Shown: positions 53,851-62,611 of the stretch, piece by piece | Position numbering within the stretch: position 1 is the stretch's first letter | How the letters are laid out: every line of letters begins with the position of its first letter | Source: an uncultured Pelagibacteraceae bacterium | Lineage (GTDB): Bacteria; Pseudomonadota; Alphaproteobacteria; Pelagibacterales; Pelagibacteraceae | DNA: 64,000 bases | Assembly: GCA_902518835.1 (NCBI GenBank) | Contig: CABYHH010000002.1 | Location: forward strand, 1-64,000 | Direction of reading: 5' to 3' | Translations under genes and position numbers: made by a program | Notes under the pieces: generated by a model | Seen by the model: the letters and a program-made list of their open reading frames with translations, nothing else | Database searches by the model: none | Told to the model about the DNA's origin: nothing

Positions 53851-55982
53851 TGCTAAAATTTATTCCTGATAAATACTCTGGTGGAAAAGTAATAGATCCA
53901 ACCCCACATCAAAAATTTGAAAAACCTGATAACTGTATTTTAGAGTGTGTTCAAAATGCAATTGATGCTGCTATCGAACAAAATAAAGAAAGGAAAACAA
54001 CTAAATTAAGTTTTCAATTCAAAATGATTAAAAAAGATGATTGTTCATTTTTTGATAAAAACTTTGAAAAACATCTTAATGAAAGAAGATATAACAAAAG
54101 AACAAATTTTACGTCTGATATTCCATGTTTAATTATGGAGGATTTTAATACAACTGGTATTACTGGGGATCCTGAAAAACTTGATGAGGAGACTGACTCA
54201 GGAGAGAGAAATAATTGGTATTATTTTCTACATGACTTTGGAGGTAAATCAAAACTTGAAGATCATACTAAAGGAGGAAGTGAAGGTGAAGGTATGCAAA
54301 CTTTCATGCTTAACTCAGGCATATCAACTTTTTTTGGTCTTTCAGTTGATTCTACGAACAATAATAGAGCTAGTATTTTTGGAATGTCTTATTTCGGTTC
54401 AAGAAAAGTTGATGGTTTAAGATATGGAGTTTTTGCTTCTTTTGGAAAAGAAAAAGAAATAGATGGAAACAAAGAATGTGTACCAGAAAACGATCCTACT
54501 AAAGTAAAAAATTTCATTACTCTTTTTGGTTTAAAAAGAGGCATTTCTGACTCAGGGACGAGTATTATTATTCCTTTTTATAATAGAGAAGAAATAGATG
54601 AAAAATTTATTATTCAGAAACTTTTAGATATTTACAGAGTTCCGATTTTTAGAAATCAACTTGAAGTTCAAGTAGGGAGTGTAACAATAAATCATGAAAC
54701 AATTCAAAAATTAGCGATAGATAATGAAGAAGGCCTTGCAAATAAAAGATTATGTGACGATTATTTTAATTTTTTATCTGAAATTAAAAACAGACCAGAC
54801 AGCACTAATACTTACGAATTAGTTTTTTATGATCAAGATGATTTAAAAAAACAAGACATAAGTTCATTTGATAAATTAGTTGAAGAGTTTAATTCATATA
54901 AACTATTGCAACTTCGAGTTAAATTCCAAATTAAAAAGTATCAACAAAATTCTAAAACAAGAACCATAGACTCTCATACTTATTATGATGTTTTTTTTAA
55001 GAAATATCCAGCAGCAGTGGATAACCTAAGAGAGACATTTAATGATTTTATTAGAGGGCCAATGCCACTATACAAAAGAAGAAATAAGCAGTGTACAATG
55101 TTTCATTTAGTAGATGTGCAAGATAAACATGTTGCCCTTTTGTTTAAACACGCAGAACAAGCTAACCATTCAGAAATTAGTGCTGATAACTGGAAATTAA
55201 AAGAAGATTATAAAGGTTTTAGAAAGATAATTCTTTTATCAAGAAATATAACCACAAAAATTTATAGACTTATCACCCTTGAGAATACCGAAGAAGATTT
55301 TGAGGCTACTCAGGATCTTTTTAAAATCAACGAAGAAGGTTTTGGTCAAAATGAGGAAGATGAGGATCTAGGAGTTGATGAAGAAAACAAAGAAGAAAAA
55401 GAAAATAAAGACAAATCAAAAACAAAAGTTACTCATATTATTGTTCCACCAATATTTAAAGGATTAAAGAAATATGAAGTGTCTCAGAATAACGAAAAAG
55501 ATGGCACTATAACATACAAATTAAAAGGAATTTCTTATGATAAAAATAAAATTAAAGAGTCAATTGAAAAAGCACAGAATTATTTGGAAGAAACAAAAAA
55601 AATAGATATTACAAAATACACAGATGAACTAGGTAAGAAACAACTAGATCTAATGCAAACAACCATCGCAAAGTATGAAAAAAGGATAATCGAATACCAA
55701 AATTTTTTGACTGATGGCTGTACATTTTTTCCAAGAAGAATTGTGATCGAAGCAGCTTATGATTCCGAGGGGTTATCAAATCCTTTTAAAAGATACAGTA
55801 TCAGAGATTTTGATTTTTCTGATGAAGAATTCAAAATAAATATGAAAAATGTCAAAGGTATAGAAAAAAATTATAATCAAATTGTTTTTTTTGTTCACGA
55901 TCCAAAATTTGAATTTAGTGTAAATGGTTTTGGTGAAGGAATTGAAGATATAAGATGGAGAGATAGAAATTATAGCTTATAA
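53850..55982 (+). CDS. GHKL (MutL/MORC/Hsp90-type) ATPase, 710 aa
   Basis: N-box ECVQNAIDAA, G1-like EDFNTTGITG, G2-like GGSEGEGMQTF, later GTSIIIPF; acidic low-complexity linker NEEDEDLGVDEENKEEKENKDK. Confidence 0.8.
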   Translation: MLKFIPDKYSGGKVIDPTPHQKFEKPDNCILECVQNAIDAAIEQNKERKTTKLSFQFKMIKKDDCSFFDKNFEKHLNERRYNKRTNFTSDIPCLIMEDFNTTGITGDPEKLDEETDSGERNNWYYFLHDFGGKSKLEDHTKGGSEGEGMQTFMLNSGISTFFGLSVDSTNNNRASIFGMSYFGSRKVDGLRYGVFASFGKEKEIDGNKECVPENDPTKVKNFITLFGLKRGISDSGTSIIIPFYNREEIDEKFIIQKLLDIYRVPIFRNQLEVQVGSVTINHETIQKLAIDNEEGLANKRLCDDYFNFLSEIKNRPDSTNTYELVFYDQDDLKKQDISSFDKLVEEFNSYKLLQLRVKFQIKKYQQNSKTRTIDSHTYYDVFFKKYPAAVDNLRETFNDFIRGPMPLYKRRNKQCTMFHLVDVQDKHVALLFKHAEQANHSEISADNWKLKEDYKGFRKIILLSRNITTKIYRLITLENTEEDFEATQDLFKINEEGFGQNEEDEDLGVDEENKEEKENKDKSKTKVTHIIVPPIFKGLKKYEVSQNNEKDGTITYKLKGISYDKNKIKESIEKAQNYLEETKKIDITKYTDELGKKQLDLMQTTIAKYEKRIIEYQNFLTDGCTFFPRRIVIEAAYDSEGLSNPFKRYSIRDFDFSDEEFKINMKNVKGIEKNYNQIVFFVHDPKFEFSVNGFGEGIEDIRWRDRNYSL

Positions 55983-55984
55983 AT

Positions 55985-56839
55985 ATGACACAAGTAGTAT
56001 CTAACAGAACAGGAAGAGAAAAGATAATTACCGCCGAAGGTGAGAATACTGAATTTTCAGTAGAAGTTAAAAAACAAAAAAATTTACTAAGAGTGAGATC
56101 TTCTATAAAATTAAGCAAAGATCACAATTTTAAAGATTATTATAAAATTTTTCTACAAGCTTATGAGTCAGGAGGAATAGCTAAAGAGCCTTGGTCTTTA
56201 GGTACCGTTGGTGATACAGGAGAATTTGAATTTAGTATTGATAATATTAGTTACGATACATTATTATTTAGATTAAAAATTATAGATAGTTCTAATTTTG
56301 TAAAAGGATATGCAGAAGAAATAAGACCTAACGTAGAAAGTAGTGGGAAGGATAAAAGATCAAATGATTCAGAAATTTCAAACACACTCCTTCCTATAAG
56401 AGAAACAGATAAAATTTCATTACCATTTGCTGTTGAAATGAGTCCGGATAGTAAACCTATTTTGTTGGTAAAAAGTAAGTTAAATTTAAAAGAGCAGTTT
56501 AAGCACGATATTAAAACAAAAGTTTTTATTTATACTTCTGTAATAAAACAAATCTTAACAATTTATCTATCAGATAATAATTTTAAAAATTGTTATGAAA
56601 AAAAAAGGTTTATCAATAAAGTCATAAGCAATACTGGAACAGATCCAGATCTTGTAGAAATTCCTAATTATTTTGATGAAAATAATAATATCAATCAAGA
56701 AGCACTAGATTGGATAGATAATATTACATCTGAATGTTTAAATAATCCTGTGGAGTTTAAAGGTAAAAAAATTAATTACATAACTGTTTTTGAAAAATAT
56801 TGCAGAGAAGAAAGGTTTGACGAAGAAGATGAAGATTAG
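55985..56839 (+). CDS. hypothetical protein, 284 aa, partner of GHKL ATPase
   Basis: Immediately downstream (2 nt); no recognised motif. Confidence 0.75.
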   Translation: MTQVVSNRTGREKIITAEGENTEFSVEVKKQKNLLRVRSSIKLSKDHNFKDYYKIFLQAYESGGIAKEPWSLGTVGDTGEFEFSIDNISYDTLLFRLKIIDSSNFVKGYAEEIRPNVESSGKDKRSNDSEISNTLLPIRETDKISLPFAVEMSPDSKPILLVKSKLNLKEQFKHDIKTKVFIYTSVIKQILTIYLSDNNFKNCYEKKRFINKVISNTGTDPDLVEIPNYFDENNNINQEALDWIDNITSECLNNPVEFKGKKINYITVFEKYCREERFDEEDED

Positions 56840-57617
56840 AAAGTTTAATTCAGAGGGTCATAATAAATGGGTAGAATTATATAATGAGTTATTTGTAGAG
56901 ATAAAAAGAATTTCCAAAGGATCAAAAATTTCTCCAGAGGATATTAAGAAGGGGTACAACAAACACTTTAAAGAAAAATATGAATTAATAAAAAATTCAA
57001 ATGATTTTTCTGAAGAATTGTCAAATAGTAAAGATTTTAAAGTTAAAAATTTCGATAACTCTTATGAATTAGCAAAAAGCATCAATATTGCTTTATCAGA
57101 GTATAACTTTTATGAAATAGATAGATCAGAAATTTGGGATTGGATTGCGATGATCTTATTTGATCAAATTTTTGTTCCAGGAAAAATCAGGGGAGCTTCT
57201 CCATATAGATATGTTGTAAATATAAACGATTTTTTTACTAGTTTTAGACATTTAATAAGAGGTCCTTGTTGGGCAGAAAATCAGTTTAAAGAAAATTCTA
57301 AGATTTTTACACATACAAAGCCATATCAGCAAAATGACTGGCTAGAGCAATTTATTAAAGTTTCTTTTTTAAGAGAAATGAAAGTTATGGGACAAGTTTG
57401 TTCAGAATTATATTTCGACTATAAAAAAAATGAGGCAATTCAAGGAACTAGTAAAGCTCCAGGTAATGACCCTGATAAGCCAGGAATTTTTCCTAGATTA
57501 AGAAATAAATTATCACAATTTAATAAAGTAAAATATTTATGGGGAATGAGTGCAGAAGAAATAATCAAGATGCTACCTAAGGAGTTTAATAATTACAAAA
57601 AGAATATTACAAAATGA
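56829..57617 (+). CDS. hypothetical protein, 262 aa
   Basis: MKIRKFNSEGHNKWVELYNELFVEI...; start at 56829 overlaps previous stop. Confidence 0.75.
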   Translation: MKIRKFNSEGHNKWVELYNELFVEIKRISKGSKISPEDIKKGYNKHFKEKYELIKNSNDFSEELSNSKDFKVKNFDNSYELAKSINIALSEYNFYEIDRSEIWDWIAMILFDQIFVPGKIRGASPYRYVVNINDFFTSFRHLIRGPCWAENQFKENSKIFTHTKPYQQNDWLEQFIKVSFLREMKVMGQVCSELYFDYKKNEAIQGTSKAPGNDPDKPGIFPRLRNKLSQFNKVKYLWGMSAEEIIKMLPKEFNNYKKNITK

Positions 57618-58093
57618 ATTCAACTTTTGATTTATTAATAAAAAATTTAGAAACTTCTCATAAGGATAGACTTCTGTGGTTTCAAAAAAATAAGAATGAA
57701 GAATTTAATGGATGGTTACCTAGTTATGATGAAGATAAACTTTTAGCCACTAAGGCAAAAGGTATTTATAAACCAAAAGAATTAAAATATGCTTTAAGTA
57801 TTAGAATGACAAAAGATGGCCCTTATGAAGATAAAATTGAAAATAAAGAAGAAAATAAAGTATTTACAATAAAATATTTTCAAGAAAATAAAAATATTAG
57901 AGAAAGAGATACAGAGTATACAAACCTAGGATTAAAAAAATGTATGATTGATAATGTACCTATTGGAATTATCAAACAATTAGAAAAAAAACCAAATAGT
58001 AAGTACCAAGTAATTGGAACTGGAATAATAAAAAAATGGGAAAATGGATATTATCATATAAATGTTTTTGATGCCCAGGGAGAAATTGGATGA
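57614..58093 (+). CDS. hypothetical protein, 159 aa; possible DNA-recognition/REase-associated domain
   Basis: ATGA overlap with the previous gene and with vsr; LATKAKGIYKPKELKYALSIRMTKDGPYEDKI ... VIGTGIIKKWENGYYHINVFD. Confidence 0.7.
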   Translation: MNSTFDLLIKNLETSHKDRLLWFQKNKNEEFNGWLPSYDEDKLLATKAKGIYKPKELKYALSIRMTKDGPYEDKIENKEENKVFTIKYFQENKNIRERDTEYTNLGLKKCMIDNVPIGIIKQLEKKPNSKYQVIGTGIIKKWENGYYHINVFDAQGEIG

Positions 58094-58458
58094 GCATTTC
58101 AAAAAATACCAAACCAGAAAAATTAATTAGATCTAAACTATATAAAAATGGTTATAGATTTAGAATTCATGTAAAAAAACTTCCTGGTAAACCAGATATT
58201 GTTCTGCATAAACATAAAACAATTCTAAATGTTCATGGTTGCTATTGGCATTATCATGGCTGCGCTCATAGCAATGTGCCAAAGACAAAAACTCAATATT
58301 GGATAGAAAGATTAGAACTTAATAAGAAAAGGGATTTTGTTAATAAAAATAAATTAATAAAATTAGGTTGGAAAGTCATTGATGTATGGGAGTGTACTTT
58401 AAAAGGAAAGAATATTGATAAAACTTTTAACACTCTGGAACGTCTAATCATTGCCTAA
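58090..58458 (+). CDS. vsr: Vsr-type (very short patch repair) endonuclease
   Basis: NTKPEKLIRSKLYKNGYRFRIHVKKLPGKPDIVLHKHKTILNVHGCYWHYHGCAHSNVPKTKTQYW. Confidence 0.93.
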   Translation: MSISKNTKPEKLIRSKLYKNGYRFRIHVKKLPGKPDIVLHKHKTILNVHGCYWHYHGCAHSNVPKTKTQYWIERLELNKKRDFVNKNKLIKLGWKVIDVWECTLKGKNIDKTFNTLERLIIA

Positions 58459-58474
58459 AGATATATATCAAATA

Positions 58475-58741
58475 ATGGATAAAAGTTACTTAATGGAGCT
58501 GAAACTATCAGAATTAAAATCAGAAAATCAAAAAGAAGTTTTCTTTAGATATTTATCTATCGCTGAGCATTATATTTCAACTGAAAATGAAAAGGAGGCT
58601 GAGAAGATTTTAAAAAATTTGGGCTATAATAAAAAAACCATCAAGTCATTCATAAAAACAGTTCAAAATCATGTTGCTTCAGAATTTCAAGACATGAAAG
58701 AAATTATGATGGGTAAGGTTCCAAAAAGGTTATTAAACTAA
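58475..58741 (+). CDS. hypothetical small protein
   Basis: MDKSYLMELKLSELKSENQKEVFFRYLSIAEHYI...; ATG at 58475 preferred over TTG at 58451. Confidence 0.6.
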   Translation: MDKSYLMELKLSELKSENQKEVFFRYLSIAEHYISTENEKEAEKILKNLGYNKKTIKSFIKTVQNHVASEFQDMKEIMMGKVPKRLLN

Positions 58742-58950
58742 TGCTAATTTTTAATTACAAATCCAAAAAAGAGCTCAAACAGAATATTGGAAAACCTCTT
58801 AATTATACCGAAACAAGTATATTTGGACCTGAGTATAAGGAAAGTGGAGTGTTAGTTGGTAGCAACAGACCTTATTCAACTGAGAATAAAGGACGTGAAT
58901 TTTTTGCAGAGGTAATAATAAAAAATAACATAATCGTAAAAGTAAATTGA
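58741..58950 (+). CDS. small conserved-looking hypothetical protein
   Basis: 69 aa LNYTETSIFGPEYKESGVLVGSNRPYSTENKGREFFAEVIIKNN. Confidence 0.65.
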   Translation: MLIFNYKSKKELKQNIGKPLNYTETSIFGPEYKESGVLVGSNRPYSTENKGREFFAEVIIKNNIIVKVN

Positions 58951-58992
58951 AAAAAACTTTAAATATAATCAAGGAGGTATAACATACGAATC

Positions 58993-60090
58993 ATGGATAC
59001 AATTTTAATAATAATTTTAGGTTTATTGCTTATAGCAACATTAGCAATTCTTTATTTGAACATTAAGTCTAAAACTAAAAAAGAAGATGAAAATAAAGAG
59101 GCTGAAGAAATAGCTAATTTAAATGCAGAAATTGTAAAACTCAAAGATAGCTTAAATGCTACAATCAATACCTCATTAAGTTCTATGTCTACTTCGTTTA
59201 ATGCCTTATCAACTGGTGTTACAAAAGACATGACTGAGGCTTTAACTAAGGTTGATGAAAAGGTTGGAAATTTTAATCAACAGGTTCAATTGCTAAATCA
59301 AAGCCAAGAAGGTATTACAAAAATACTTGCTGGTGTTAAGAAATATGGTGTTTTAGCAGAGAGCAGCCTTGATGCGCTTATGAGGGATTTATTACCCGCA
59401 TCTCAATTTATGACTAATGTGAAGATGAAAGAGGATACTAGTGAGAATGTGGAATTTGCTATCAAACTTCAAGGAGATGTTTTGGTCCCAGTGGACTCTC
59501 ATTTTCCGGTAGAAAAATTTAAAGCAATTACTGATGCACATGAGGCAGATGATAAAAAAGCAGTTGCTGATGCTAGAGCAAAATTGGCAAGCGCTTTTAA
59601 GTTGAAAGCAAAAAGCGTTAATGAGAAGTATATAGTACCACCAAAAACAACTGATTTTGCCATTGTTTATGCAGCCTCAGAAAGTCTTTACAGAGAATTA
59701 ACCGAGTATCAAGATCCAAGTACAAAAGAATTACTCACTCAAGAATTGATGAGAAAATATAAAATTGTTATTTGTGGTCCTAATACCCTGTCAGCTTATT
59801 TACAATCTTTACACATGGGTTTTCAATCATTGAAAGTTCAAAAAGGCGCAGTGGAAATTTATAACCATTTAAAAACAATCAGCACAAGATTTGCTAAACA
59901 TTTTGACAATGTAATAGTTTTAAGAAAAAAACTAGATGAAGCAATGAGTGTTGTTGATAAGTTTGGAACTGACGCAAGATCAATTACAAGAACTTTAGAA
60001 AATATTAAAGATCCCGAGCAAGTTGAAAAAGCCATACTAACGGAGAACGTTGAGAATTTTGTTGAGAGAAATAAACAAGTTAAAAAATAA
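58993..60090 (+). CDS. rmuC: DNA recombination protein RmuC
   Basis: N-terminal TM, coiled coil, PVDSHFPVEKFKAI, IVPPKTTDFAIVYAASESLYREL. Confidence 0.92.
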   Translation: MDTILIIILGLLLIATLAILYLNIKSKTKKEDENKEAEEIANLNAEIVKLKDSLNATINTSLSSMSTSFNALSTGVTKDMTEALTKVDEKVGNFNQQVQLLNQSQEGITKILAGVKKYGVLAESSLDALMRDLLPASQFMTNVKMKEDTSENVEFAIKLQGDVLVPVDSHFPVEKFKAITDAHEADDKKAVADARAKLASAFKLKAKSVNEKYIVPPKTTDFAIVYAASESLYRELTEYQDPSTKELLTQELMRKYKIVICGPNTLSAYLQSLHMGFQSLKVQKGAVEIYNHLKTISTRFAKHFDNVIVLRKKLDEAMSVVDKFGTDARSITRTLENIKDPEQVEKAILTENVENFVERNKQVKK

Positions 60091-60127
60091 TTTCTTTTTT
60101 CACATATTACCGACTATAAGAAATCAC

Positions 60128-60814
60128 ATGCGCTGGAATAAGAAATACAATTATCCATCAAGTTCAAGGGCTACCGAAGATGGAATAAGAAGATATGTTT
60201 TAGGAGAGGCAAAATTACCAAGTGTAACGTCAATACTTGATGCAACAAAGTCAGAGGAGGATAAAGCAGCGTTAGCAAATTGGCGAGAAAGAACTGGCCA
60301 TAAAGAGGCTGAAGCTATTACAAAAGCGGCCAGTAGTAGAGGTTCTCAGATGCACAGCTATTTAGAATCTTTTCTTTTAGGAAGAGAAAATTTAAGTTTC
60401 TTTGAAGATAGTGAACAATATAAAAAAATGGCAAAAGAAATAATTGACAAAGGTTTAACAAACAGATTAGAGGAAATATATGGTGTGGAATGTACAATGC
60501 ATTACCCTGAAAAATATGCAGGAACAGCAGATTGCGTTGGTGTTTATGAGGGAAAAGAAACTATTATTGATTTCAAACAATCCAATAAACCAAAAAAAGC
60601 TGAATATATAGACTCTTGGTTTTTACAAACTGCTGCTTATTCTTTAGCACACAATGTTGTTTATAATTCAAATATCAACGCTTGCGTTGTTCTTGTATGC
60701 ACTGTAGATAATTTGTTTCAAGAGTTTAAAATTCAAGGACCTGAATTAGTAACTTATCAAAATTTATTTCTTGGAAGACTTAAAAAATTTAATGAACTTA
60801 CAAATTTGGAGTAG
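60128..60814 (+). CDS. PD-(D/E)XK-superfamily exonuclease, phage-like
   Basis: RGSQMHSYLESFLLG, EKYAGTADCVGVYEGKETIIDFKQS, SWFLQTAAYSLAHN; ATG at 60128 preferred. Confidence 0.82.
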   Translation: MRWNKKYNYPSSSRATEDGIRRYVLGEAKLPSVTSILDATKSEEDKAALANWRERTGHKEAEAITKAASSRGSQMHSYLESFLLGRENLSFFEDSEQYKKMAKEIIDKGLTNRLEEIYGVECTMHYPEKYAGTADCVGVYEGKETIIDFKQSNKPKKAEYIDSWFLQTAAYSLAHNVVYNSNINACVVLVCTVDNLFQEFKIQGPELVTYQNLFLGRLKKFNELTNLE

Positions 60815-60822
60815 TGTAAATA

Positions 60823-62259
60823 ATGGATAAAATAGTAATTTATGATACCGAAACAACCAATAGTACTATTTGGGGATCAATAATTGAAGTAGGTGCTGTT
60901 GTTGTTGATAAAAATCTTAAAGAGATTGGAAAATTAAATATCAGAGGCAGAATGCCAGAAGGAGAGGTGCCCAGTGCAAAGGCCTTACTTGTTAATTCAA
61001 CTAGCATTGATTTACTTACCAAAGGCAATTATTCACATTACGATTTTTTAGGTGCTGTTGAAAATTTTTTCACAAAGTGTGCTCCCGCAGTATTTATGGG
61101 TTGGTCAAATTTAAATTTTGATCGAAGAATGTTCCACTTTAATTTTTTTAAGGGTAATCGGTATCCTTATGCTACCCACTCATCGCCCAATAGTGAACAT
61201 GATGGTTTGCACATAGCTAGAGCAGCCCAAACATTAAACTCAGAGACCCTAAAAACAGAGCTAACCGAAGCAGGTAATCCAAGTCTTGCTTTGGAATCTT
61301 TGTCTAGAATGCAAGGTTTTGACACTTCAGCTAGCCATACAGCCTATGTTGATGCACAGAATTCACTGAAGGTTTTAAGAATTATAAAAGACAAACATAA
61401 AGAAAATTGGGATACGTTTTTAAAGACATCAACAAAGACTAGCGTTGAAACATTTTTAAAAAATGAAGGTATTTACTCAGTATTTGAAAATGTGAAGGGT
61501 AGAAATATGATGTATCTTACTGGCACTCTTCATCCAAATCATTGCTTTCATCCATCTTATGCATCTTGGGGATATGTTTGGGATTTAAGAAGGGATCCAG
61601 AACCATTATTAAACTTAACGGTAAATCAATTAAGAGATGTACTAAAAAAATATAGTCCTAAGGCTTTGAGAGTTTTAAAAACTAATAAAGCTCCAGTAAT
61701 TTTAGACAAACAATTCGCTATTAAACAGAAACCTTATTCAGATTTAGATTTAGTAACAATTCAAAAAAGAGCAAAACTTGTTAGAGAAAATGAGAATTTT
61801 TGTAAGAATATTCAAGTTATAAATAGAGAAGCTGCAGAGGAAAAGGAGCAAACAAAAACTCAAGAAGATTTATTACCAGAGGAAACTCTTTATGAGAAAT
61901 TTATTCCAAACAGAGATACATCATTATTTAAAACATGGCACAGTTCGTCATGGGAAGATAAATTAAGAATGTTAGATAAATTTACAGATAAAAGATGTAG
62001 TTGGTTTGGACAAAAAATTATTTATCAAGAAGCTCCTCAAATTTTGCCACCTGATTTATATAAAAATATTAAAAGTGAAATCGCAAGACGGATTCTAAGT
62101 AAAAACAAAGAAAAATGGCAAACTGTTAATATGGCATATACTGAAATTGATTATTTAAGAGATCAAGCTTCAAATAGAGATGATGAAAAAGAATTAAAAA
62201 AATTAGATGAAATTAATGAATTTATTATGTCGATTGAGAAAAAATATGAAATTACCTAG
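60823..62259 (+). CDS. sbcB: exodeoxyribonuclease I-like (DEDD) exonuclease
   Basis: IVIYDTETTNSTIWGSIIEVGAVVVD, GWSNLNFDRRMFH, SHTAYVDAQNSLKVL. Confidence 0.85.
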   Translation: MDKIVIYDTETTNSTIWGSIIEVGAVVVDKNLKEIGKLNIRGRMPEGEVPSAKALLVNSTSIDLLTKGNYSHYDFLGAVENFFTKCAPAVFMGWSNLNFDRRMFHFNFFKGNRYPYATHSSPNSEHDGLHIARAAQTLNSETLKTELTEAGNPSLALESLSRMQGFDTSASHTAYVDAQNSLKVLRIIKDKHKENWDTFLKTSTKTSVETFLKNEGIYSVFENVKGRNMMYLTGTLHPNHCFHPSYASWGYVWDLRRDPEPLLNLTVNQLRDVLKKYSPKALRVLKTNKAPVILDKQFAIKQKPYSDLDLVTIQKRAKLVRENENFCKNIQVINREAAEEKEQTKTQEDLLPEETLYEKFIPNRDTSLFKTWHSSSWEDKLRMLDKFTDKRCSWFGQKIIYQEAPQILPPDLYKNIKSEIARRILSKNKEKWQTVNMAYTEIDYLRDQASNRDDEKELKKLDEINEFIMSIEKKYEIT

Positions 62260-62293
62260 TTGACTTTAAGATACTAATTTATAGAAAGTATTA

Positions 62294-62611
62294 ATGTTAG
62301 TAGATTTTAAAGATGAAGATTTTGATAGTAAAATCAAAAATGAGGATATTTCAGTAATTCAATTTAGTGCTGCTTGGTGTGGACCTTGCAAAACTCTAAA
62401 ACCTGTAATGGATAAATTAGCCGAGGAATATAAGGACAAAGCAGGTTTTTATTATGCTGATATTGAGGATGGTGGAATAAACACTGGTAGTGCAGCAGGT
62501 ATTAGAGGTGTTCCGACCGTGATTATATATAAAAAAGGTGTAGAGGTAGATAGAAAAGTTGGTGGTGTTCCGGAAAGCCATATGAAAGAATTTTTAGAAA
62601 AAAATATCTAA
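62294..62611 (+). CDS. thioredoxin
   Basis: FSAAWCGPCKTLKPVMDKLAEEY; GIRGVPTVIIYKKG. Confidence 0.94.
   Translation: MLVDFKDEDFDSKIKNEDISVIQFSAAWCGPCKTLKPVMDKLAEEYKDKAGFYYADIEDGGINTGSAAGIRGVPTVIIYKKGVEVDRKVGGVPESHMKEFLEKNI

Noticed and set aside
54181-54420. 79-aa ORF inside the GHKL ATPase
   Set aside because: Same-strand alternative frame across the conserved ATPase region; no start-signal support.
51203-58992. Prophage or retron at the island
   Set aside because: No integrase, structural phage genes or reverse transcriptase seen; only nucleases and a methyltransferase.
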